A program made the translations under genes and the position numbers. DNA of 64,000 bases from Caballeronia zhejiangensis (GTDB lineage: Bacteria > Pseudomonadota > Gammaproteobacteria > Burkholderiales > Burkholderiaceae): NCBI RefSeq assembly GCF_000698575.1, contig NZ_JFHD01000011.1:62001-126000 (forward strand), in the 5' to 3' direction. Positions 56,744 through 64,000 of this stretch are shown here, piece by piece. The stretch's first letter is position 1; every line of letters starts with the position of its first letter. The notes under the pieces were generated by a model, which did not search any database, was not told where the DNA came from, and was given only the letters and a program-made list of their open reading frames with translations.

Positions 56744-56933
56744 CGTCGCGATCCTCGAAGCCTATGTGCCGACGATCCTGCTGCTCTTCATCGCCGGCGC
56801 GATGATCACATGGGTCGTCGACCGCGCGCTCGCGCTGACGGGCCTTTATCGCGTGGTCTGGCATCCGGCGCTGTTTCGCGCGAGTCTGCTCGTCTGCATT
56901 TGCGGGACGCTCGGGCTCATCGCGTATCGCTGA
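56730..56933 (+). CDS. DUF1656 small membrane protein (AaeX-like)
   Basis: This 67-residue protein has two hydrophobic helices (YVPTILLLFIAGAMITWVV and RASLLVCICGTLGLIAY). The family accompanies AaeA/AaeB pumps; its role is unknown. The ribosome binding site AAGGAG lies within the end of the FUSC gene. The gene is 41 bases before the HlyD gene. Confidence 0.93.
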   Translation: MFPRNVAILEAYVPTILLLFIAGAMITWVVDRALALTGLYRVVWHPALFRASLLVCICGTLGLIAYR

Positions 56934-56974
56934 ATCGACATCACCTTCATACAAGCTGAAAAAGAGTTCGCATC

Positions 56975-57838
56975 ATGATTCTCAGGAAAATCATCGGGCT
57001 GGTTTTGACGATCGCCATTTTCGCGGTCGCGCTCGTCATCGGGCGCGTGCTGTGGGTGCATTACATGGACGAGCCGTGGACGCGCGATGGCCGCGTGCGC
57101 GCGGATGTCGTCAACGTGGCGCCGGACGTGTCGGGCGCGGTCGTGCAGTTGCCGGTTCGTGACAATCAGTCCGTGAAGAAGGGCGATCTGCTGATGGAGA
57201 TCGATCCGTCGCATTACCGGATCGCGGTCGAGCAGGCGCAGGCGAACGTCACCGCGCGCGCGGCCGAATTGCGCATGCGCCGTGCGGACGCCGCGCGCCG
57301 CGCCGACATGGACAGCCTCGTCGTATCGAAGGAAGCGCGCGAAAACGCGATGCAGACCGCATCGACCGCCGAAGCGCAGTTGCAGCAGGCGCAGGCCGCG
57401 CTCGATGCCGCGAAGCTCAATCTCGAACGCACCAAAGTGTTCTCGCCGGTCGACGGCTACGTCACCAACCTGAACGTGTTTCGCGGCGACTACGCGACGG
57501 CGGGCGCCGCCAAGCTCGCGATCGTCGACAGTCATTCATTCTGGGTCTATGGATACTTCGAGGAAACGAAGCTGCCGCATGTGCGTATCGGCGACAAGGC
57601 ATCGATTCGCCTGATGAGCGGCGGCGAGCTGAAGGGGCACGTCGAGAGCATTTCGCGCGGCATCTATGATCGCGACAATCCGCAAAGCCGCGAGCTGCTC
57701 GCCGACGTGAACCCGACGTTCAACTGGGTGCGGCTCGCGCAGCGCGTGCCGGTGCGCGTGCATATCGATGAAGTGCCGGATGGGGTGCTGCTCAGTGCGG
57801 GGACGACGGCGACGGTGATCGTCACGCCGTCGATGTGA
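56975..57838 (+). CDS. HlyD/AaeA-type periplasmic adaptor
   Basis: This 287-residue membrane-fusion protein has an N-terminal helix (about 5-28), a biotinyl-lipoyl-like half (VNVAPDVSGAVVQLPVRDNQSVKKGDLLMEID, in parts), a short coiled-coil hairpin (about 70-135), the second lipoyl half (TKVFSPVDGYVTNL), and a beta-barrel domain. It is the last gene of the efflux operon and links the FUSC pump with the outer-membrane channel. Confidence 0.95.
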   Translation: MILRKIIGLVLTIAIFAVALVIGRVLWVHYMDEPWTRDGRVRADVVNVAPDVSGAVVQLPVRDNQSVKKGDLLMEIDPSHYRIAVEQAQANVTARAAELRMRRADAARRADMDSLVVSKEARENAMQTASTAEAQLQQAQAALDAAKLNLERTKVFSPVDGYVTNLNVFRGDYATAGAAKLAIVDSHSFWVYGYFEETKLPHVRIGDKASIRLMSGGELKGHVESISRGIYDRDNPQSRELLADVNPTFNWVRLAQRVPVRVHIDEVPDGVLLSAGTTATVIVTPSM

Positions 57839-57841
57839 CCT

Positions 57842-57885
57842 AAAAAAAGCCCGCTCCCGGGACCACTCCCGAAGCGGGCTTCTCA
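57842..57885. terminator. Bidirectional terminator between the HlyD gene and the binding-protein gene
   Basis: A stem (AAGCCCGCT at 57847-57855 with AGCGGGCTT at 57873-57881) with an inner GGGA/TCCC pairing has seven A residues on its left and a T/C-rich right side. It serves both convergent genes, more strongly on the minus strand. Confidence 0.88.
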
Positions 57886-57904
57886 CATCCGGCAAACCGA
57901 AGCC

Positions 57905-58708
57905 TTACTTCAACACCACCTTCACATCGAAATACTTCTGCGCGAAGCGATCGATCGTCCCGTCGTCCTTCAGCTCCTTCAGCGCGCGATTGAGCGCATC
58001 TTTGAGCGCCTTGTCGTTCTTGCGCACGCCGAAGCCGACGCCCGAACCCAGCAGCTTGTCATCCGCCACGGCCGGGCCAGCGAACGCAAAGCCCGCGCCC
58101 TGCGGCTGCTTCAGAAAGCCCTTCGACGCCGCTTCGGCATCCTGGAACGCCGCATCGAGACGGCCCGACGCCAGATCGGCATAAATCTGGTCCTGCGCCT
58201 GATACGACTCGACATCGATGCCCGCCGTCGCCCACTTCGCCTTCGCGTAGGTTTCCTGGATCGAGCCCTGCAGCACGCCGACGCGTTTGCCCTTCAAACC
58301 GTCGACCGTGGGCTGAATCGCGCTGCCCTTCTTCGCGATCAGCTGATTCGGGATCGTGTAGATCGGATCGGTGAAGTCGATGGCGAGCTTGCGCTTGTCG
58401 GTGATCGTCATGTCCGAGTTGATGCCGTCGAACTTGCGCGCCTGCAACGCGGGAATGAGACCGTCGAACGAATTCTCGACCCACACGCACTTCATCTTCA
58501 GCTTCGCGCACACCGCGTTGCCGATGTCGATATCGAAGCCCTGCAGCTCGCCGCTCGGCGACTTCGATTCGAACGGGGCGTAAGACGCTTCGACGCCGAA
58601 GCGCAGTTGCTTCATGTCATCGGCCGCTTGCGCGTTCGACGCGACGACGGCGGCGCCCAGCACCGCCAGCGCGGCGAGCTTGCGACCGATCAGATGCGAT
58701 TTCTTCAA
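57905..58708 (-). CDS. Amino-acid ABC transporter substrate-binding protein (Lys/Arg/Orn type)
   Basis: This 267-residue periplasmic binding protein of family 3 has a signal peptide ending ASNAQAADD and RFGVEASYAPFESKSPSGELQGFDIDIGNAVC (in parts). GINSDMTITDKRKLAIDFTDP and VGVLQGSIQETYAK follow, as in HisJ, ArgT and AotJ. The start is TTG at 58708, because AAGGAG lies 7 bases upstream and the signal peptide follows directly; an ATG inside that region is out of frame. It lies 123 bases after astE, so arginine or ornithine is a reasonable substrate guess. No permease or ATPase genes are adjacent. Confidence 0.88.
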   Translation of the reverse strand: MKKSHLIGRKLAALAVLGAAVVASNAQAADDMKQLRFGVEASYAPFESKSPSGELQGFDIDIGNAVCAKLKMKCVWVENSFDGLIPALQARKFDGINSDMTITDKRKLAIDFTDPIYTIPNQLIAKKGSAIQPTVDGLKGKRVGVLQGSIQETYAKAKWATAGIDVESYQAQDQIYADLASGRLDAAFQDAEAASKGFLKQPQGAGFAFAGPAVADDKLLGSGVGFGVRKNDKALKDALNRALKELKDDGTIDRFAQKYFDVKVVLK

Positions 58709-58831
58709 CTTCCATCTCCTTCCATTGCGGTTCGATACAGGTGTGATGATCCGACACCGGGGCGCGATTGTAGCGCGCACCCGCGGTGCGTCGGATAAAC
58801 ATCGGGAAGTGAATCGATGAACCGTTGCCGG

Positions 58832-59848
58832 TCAATCGAGAGAGGCGAGCGTCGAATCGGTCGTATCGACGACCATCAAGCCGGCGCGCAGGCCCGGCTT
58901 GACCTTCGGATTCGGAAACACGATGCGCTCTTCGTCGTGCGACACGCGATAACGATAATCGCCGTCGCGCGCGAGCTCGGTGCCGGCGGAGAACGCGGTG
59001 AAGTTGGGCACGTCGCTCGCCACGTTCAGCACGAATTGCTCGCTCTGCTTGTCGATTTGCGCGACGACCGTGAACACGCGCAGCGGCGCGCTTTCCTTCG
59101 CCGCCTCGCCCGCAATCAGGCGACGCAACGCCGCATCCGATGCGGCAAAACGCGCGAGATCGTTCTGACCGAACGGGCGCACCTTGCCGAGTTCGAGCGT
59201 GCAGGCGAGCGCCCCCGCGTGCTGCGCCGTGAAGTGCGTGAACGTGTTGCCCTTCTCGCGATGCAGGAGCACCGCCTGCAGACGCGCATCGCGCAGCCAG
59301 TCGAACATCGCGCGGGCGAGCGGCGCGCCGGTGTGCGGCAGTAACGCGAACTGCTCGAACACCGACGCGCGAATCGCCGTATGCATGTCGATGTGCCATT
59401 TCGGATGCGTGACGCCATCGAAGAACTTCAACGCGGCGTCTTCCAGTTCAGCGGCGCGCGGTGCTTCGCGGCTGTCGCGCAAATCCGCATGACGGCCGCT
59501 GAACAGGCGATTCAGGTCGTCGTCGAGATAGCGGTCGGCGGCACGCATCGCGTCGATGTTGCCGAGGATCACGAGCATGCGCGCGACGAGCGGCGCGCGG
59601 CCGTTCGCGATATCCGCGACAAGCGAGCACAGCATTTCGATCGGCGCGGTTTCGTCGCCGTGAATGCCCGCCGACGCGAGCACGCTATGCGTCGGTTCTG
59701 TCGCGGGTTCCAGCAGCAACACGCCCTCGCCCTGCCAGGTCCAGCGCACGCCCGAAGGCGCGACGCCCTGTGCGACGGAAGGGCGCCCGCCGTTGAGCGT
59801 GAAGGCGAGGAAGTCTTCGAGCAAGGACGAATCAGCGCTGAAAGTCAT
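58832..59848 (-). CDS. astE: Succinylglutamate desuccinylase
   Basis: AstE hydrolyses N-succinylglutamate to glutamate and succinate, the last step of the arginine succinyltransferase pathway. The 338-residue zinc enzyme has the AstE/AspA metal motif [12 protein letters not shown] and the later HIDMHTAIR histidine. The ATG at 59848 overlaps the end of astB by 17 bases; the in-frame GTG three codons upstream is a weaker option. Confidence 0.95.
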   Translation of the reverse strand: MTFSADSSLLEDFLAFTLNGGRPSVAQGVAPSGVRWTWQGEGVLLLEPATEPTHSVLASAGIHGDETAPIEMLCSLVADIANGRAPLVARMLVILGNIDAMRAADRYLDDDLNRLFSGRHADLRDSREAPRAAELEDAALKFFDGVTHPKWHIDMHTAIRASVFEQFALLPHTGAPLARAMFDWLRDARLQAVLLHREKGNTFTHFTAQHAGALACTLELGKVRPFGQNDLARFAASDAALRRLIAGEAAKESAPLRVFTVVAQIDKQSEQFVLNVASDVPNFTAFSAGTELARDGDYRYRVSHDEERIVFPNPKVKPGLRAGLMVVDTTDSTLASLD

Positions 59849-61178
59849 AGACGGCACCGAGTCCGAGGATGGTCGTCAGTTCGTCGAGCGCGCCGCGCGA
59901 TTCGGCGAGCAGTTTCGGATCGGCGAGATCGGCGGGCGCGAGGCGATCGCGGTAATGCCTGTCGATCCACGCGTCGAGTTGCGTGAAAAGCGCGTCGTTC
60001 ATCCACACGCGCGGGTTCACCGCGGCGCGCTCGGCGTCGTTCAGCACGACGCGCAGACGCAAACAAGCCGGCCCGCCGCCGTTCTTCATGCTTTCGCGCA
60101 GATCGAAGACGAGCACTTCGTCGATCGGCGTCTTGCGGCCGCCGAGGGAATCGAGATACGCCGCCACGCGCGCGTTCTCGCGGCATTCCTGCGGCACGAC
60201 GAGCACTTGCCTGCCGTCCTCGCGCGACAACAACTGGCTATTGAAGAGATACGACGAAACCGCATCCTCGACGCTCACTTCGCTGTCCGGCACTTCGAGC
60301 GCGTGAAACGGCGTGCCTTGCGCGCCGAGCTTCTCGCGTAGCTCGTCGTAGACCTTGTGCTGATCGACGAACGCGCGCTCATGGCAAAAGAGCGTCGTGC
60401 GATTGCCGACCGCGATGACGTCGTTGTGGAACACGCCCGCATCGATCACATCGGGCGATTGCTGCGCGAACACGGTCGCATCGGCGGATAAACCGTGCAG
60501 GCGCGCGACCGCGCGGCTCGCTTCGAGCGTCTGACGCGCGGGATAGCGCTGCGGCTGCGAACCCTGGCCGTACTCACTGCGCCCGTACACGAAGAACTCG
60601 ACGCCCTTCTCGCCGTACTCGCGCGCAAAACGCGTATGGTTCGCCGCGCCTTCGTCGCCGAGCGCGGGCGTGCCGGGCAGCGCGTGATGAATGCGAAAGC
60701 GCGCTTCGTCGGCGAAGATCGCGCCAAGCGAGCGGCGCGTTTCGCCATGCTCGATCGCGCGATGCAGCTTGGCCGCGAGATTCGCCGGCGTGAAGTGGAC
60801 GCGCCCGTCTTCCGTATCCGCGGACGGACTCACGGTCGCCGCATTCGCGGTCCACATCGCCGATGCGGAGCTCGCCGCCGCCAGCAGTTCCGGCGCTTCA
60901 CGCGCGGCGCGGGCGATCACGCTGGCGTCGTCGCCGGAAAAGCCGACGGCGCGCAACAGCCTGATCGACGGGCGTTCGAGCGGCGGCAACACGCCCTGCC
61001 GAAAGCCGAGATCGGCGAGCCGCTTCATCTTGCGCAAGCCCTGCTTCGCGGCGGCCTTCGGATTGGCCACCGACTTCTCGTTGTTGCGCGACGCGACGTT
61101 GCCGAACGAGAGTCCCGCGTAGTTGTGCGTCGGGCCGACGAGCCCGTCGAAATTCGCTTCGGTTGCAAGCATGTTCAT
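59832..61178 (-). CDS. astB: N-succinylarginine dihydrolase
   Basis: AstB converts N2-succinylarginine to N2-succinylornithine, CO2 and ammonia. The 448-residue guanidine-modifying enzyme has [19 protein letters not shown] at the N-terminus, the catalytic His region [14 protein letters not shown], and the catalytic Cys in [14 protein letters not shown]. Two possible ATG codons (61178 and 61172) differ by two residues. It follows astD by 9 bases. Confidence 0.97.
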   Translation of the reverse strand: MNMLATEANFDGLVGPTHNYAGLSFGNVASRNNEKSVANPKAAAKQGLRKMKRLADLGFRQGVLPPLERPSIRLLRAVGFSGDDASVIARAAREAPELLAAASSASAMWTANAATVSPSADTEDGRVHFTPANLAAKLHRAIEHGETRRSLGAIFADEARFRIHHALPGTPALGDEGAANHTRFAREYGEKGVEFFVYGRSEYGQGSQPQRYPARQTLEASRAVARLHGLSADATVFAQQSPDVIDAGVFHNDVIAVGNRTTLFCHERAFVDQHKVYDELREKLGAQGTPFHALEVPDSEVSVEDAVSSYLFNSQLLSREDGRQVLVVPQECRENARVAAYLDSLGGRKTPIDEVLVFDLRESMKNGGGPACLRLRVVLNDAERAAVNPRVWMNDALFTQLDAWIDRHYRDRLAPADLADPKLLAESRGALDELTTILGLGAVYDFQR

Positions 61179-61187
61179 TTCCGCCGC

Positions 61188-62672
<1,485 letters not shown>

Positions 62673-63704
62673 TTACTTGGCGCGCGGATGAGAAGTCAGC
62701 ACGCGCACCTGATCGCCTTCCTTCACGCGCAACGCCGCGGCTTCTTCCGCCGTCAGCAGGAACGCGCCGTCCTCGATCGCGCCCGTCGTCGCGCCGCAGC
62801 GGAAATCTTCGAGCAAGGTGTTCGATACGAGGCTTTTGGCATCGCTGCCCGTGTCGCTTCGATCGCCGATACGCACGCGCGCGATCACGCTCTCGCGCAC
62901 CGTGCGCAAGTCCGCGATGTGGCATTCAAGCACCGGACCGGCATCGAAGATATCGACGTGATTCTCGTAACGCAGCCCTTCCGCCTCGAGCATCTTGCGT
63001 GCGGGCGCGGTGTCCCTGTGCGTGACGCCGACCGCCTGTTGCGCGGTCTCCGGCAGCAAGTCCAGATACACCGGATAGCGCGGCATCAGTTCGGCGACGA
63101 ACGACTTCTTGCCGTGCGAGCTCAGGTAATCCGCTTCGTTGAAATCGATCTGATAGAAATGCGAGCCGACCGCGTTCCAGAACGGCGACTCGCCGTTTTC
63201 GTCGAAGTGGCCGCGCAATTCCGCGCACAAACGCTGCGGAAAGCGATCCGCGAACTGCGCGATGAACATGAAGCGCGAGCGCGACAACAGGCCGCCCACG
63301 CCCGCCGTGCGATAGCGCGGGCTGAGAAAGAGCGAACAGACTTCCGCATAACCCGTCAGATCGTGCGAGATATTGAGCAGCGACATGCGTGTCCACACGC
63401 GCATGTCCTGGCTCGCGTGCACGACCGTCGATACGCGATAGTTGTAGAACGGCTGCTCCAGTCCGACTTCCGTTTCGATGCCGCACACGCCCGCGACATC
63501 GCCGGTCGCGGTGTCTTCCATCACGAAGAAATAGCCTGCTTCGAAGGCTTGCGCTTCACCGGTCAGCGTGCGGCGCGCGCGTTCGACGCGTGCCGCGAGC
63601 GCGCCGCGATCCGGCTTGAACGTGGTGAGGCCCGGGCCCGTTTCCTGGGCGAGCGCGACGAGCGCGTCGACATCGCCCGGCTGCGTGCATCGCACGACGA
63701 TCAT
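62673..63704 (-). CDS. aruG: Arginine N-succinyltransferase, beta subunit
   Basis: This 343-residue GNAT-like AstA-family subunit transfers succinyl from succinyl-CoA to arginine, opening the pathway. Family segments include TTFKPDRGAL, YFFVMEDTATGDVAGVCGIE, GLEQPFYNYRVSTVVHAS and VDIFDAGPVLE (in parts). The ATG overlaps the stop of the upstream paralogous subunit (ATGA), which indicates coupled synthesis of the two chains. Single-subunit organisms call the gene astA. Confidence 0.94.
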   Translation of the reverse strand: MIVVRCTQPGDVDALVALAQETGPGLTTFKPDRGALAARVERARRTLTGEAQAFEAGYFFVMEDTATGDVAGVCGIETEVGLEQPFYNYRVSTVVHASQDMRVWTRMSLLNISHDLTGYAEVCSLFLSPRYRTAGVGGLLSRSRFMFIAQFADRFPQRLCAELRGHFDENGESPFWNAVGSHFYQIDFNEADYLSSHGKKSFVAELMPRYPVYLDLLPETAQQAVGVTHRDTAPARKMLEAEGLRYENHVDIFDAGPVLECHIADLRTVRESVIARVRIGDRSDTGSDAKSLVSNTLLEDFRCGATTGAIEDGAFLLTAEEAAALRVKEGDQVRVLTSHPRAK

Positions 63705-64000
63705 TGCAATTCTCCCGATGCCTGATGCAACGGCACGCAACGCACCGTGTCCTTGTCTTCGACGCCGAGCGCATCGCGCGCCTGTGCGGTCAATTCGGCG
63801 CCGTCCGCGCGCGTGCCCGCGAGTCCCGCGACGATGCAACGGAACGCATGCGCGCCGCCCGCCGCGACGAGATACGGCGCGCCGCTTTCGACGGCGGCAT
63901 CGCGCACGGCGCGCAATTCGCCCGAACTCGCCGACGCGCTTTTGTCGACGGCGATCGTCAGCACCGGACCGGCATCGAAAATATCGACGTAACGATCCGG
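63701..64000 (-). CDS. aruF: Arginine/ornithine succinyltransferase, alpha subunit (3' part)
   Basis: Only the C-terminal 99 residues are in the window; the frame is open to base 64000. The visible part begins PDRYVDIFDAGPVLTIAVDKS, which aligns with VDIFDAGPVLE of the next gene, showing that the two subunits are paralogues. The C-terminal half resembles the end of AruF. It is the upstream partner in the aru operon (F-G-D-B-E order). Confidence 0.9.
   Translation of the reverse strand, partial: PDRYVDIFDAGPVLTIAVDKSASASSGELRAVRDAAVESGAPYLVAAGGAHAFRCIVAGLAGTRADGAELTAQARDALGVEDKDTVRCVPLHQASGELQ

Noticed and set aside
58605..58705. ATG just upstream of the solute-binding protein as its start
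   Set aside because: That ATG is in a different frame; the TTG at 58708 is in frame with the signal peptide and correctly spaced from AAGGAG.

Overview
The window is 64 kb of GC-rich (roughly 60-65% by eye), densely packed chromosome. It looks like a member of the Burkholderiaceae, most likely the Paraburkholderia/Caballeronia group. The evidence is the gene content and order: thrS-infC-rpmI-rplT-pheS-pheT-ihfA-merR, the pca operon I-J-F-B-D-C with a divergent IclR regulator, an aru/ast arginine succinyltransferase operon, and a DUF2844/DUF3443 pair. The genus call is inference. No insertion sequence, prophage, integrase, toxin-antitoxin pair or CRISPR array was seen. Nearly every gene is core or central-metabolism type.

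Layout. 1-7.2 kb: truncated DEAD-box helicase, then the glyoxylate shunt (aceA; haloacid dehalogenase-like gene plus aceB) with a universal stress protein and a LysR gene between. 7.3-11.7 kb: small proteins, the outer-membrane assembly lipoprotein gene bamC, and the exported DUF2844/DUF3443 pair. 11.8-19.4 kb: beta-ketoadipate operon pcaIJFBDC (minus strand), its IclR regulator, a LysR gene and a DoxX-family gene. 19.4-22.3 kb: another LysR gene, two orphan hypothetical genes flanking tRNA-Pro(GGG), and a MerR gene. 22.4-29.9 kb: ihfA, pheT, pheS, rplT, rpmI, infC, thrS. 30.2-34 kb: tRNA-Val(GAC), relA, a RidA-family gene and an alpha/beta hydrolase gene. 34.1-39.4 kb: second CoA-transferase scoAB, PAS-LuxR regulator, thioesterase, SDR dehydrogenase and ETF-ubiquinone oxidoreductase. 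39.4-47.4 kb: aroC, a fused MFS transporter/acyltransferase, a CBS protein, metY with a coupled hydrolase, an Mpo1-like protein and a YihY-family protein. 47.4-51.8 kb: wrbA, DUF2069, FAD-linked oxidase, metallophosphoesterase, SRAP peptidase and a 52-residue membrane protein. 51.9-57.8 kb: LysR regulator and a four-gene aromatic-acid-type efflux operon (OMF, FUSC, DUF1656, HlyD). 57.9-64 kb: a solute-binding protein and the aru/ast operon (astE, astB, astD, aruG, 3' part of aruF).

How it fits together. Much of the window converges on acetyl-CoA and succinyl-CoA. Aromatics enter through pca, ketone bodies through scoAB, and electrons from acyl-CoA oxidation leave through ETF-QO. The glyoxylate shunt conserves the C2 units, and arginine is degraded to glutamate and succinate. 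Most of these units have a clear inverted-repeat operator candidate at their promoter.

No wholly new multi-gene system is evident. The best leads are a pepsin-like architecture in the DUF3443 lipoprotein, a possible intergenic small RNA downstream of bamC with two tandem terminators, a set of operator-like palindromes, an AUC start codon for infC, and a 52-residue membrane protein.
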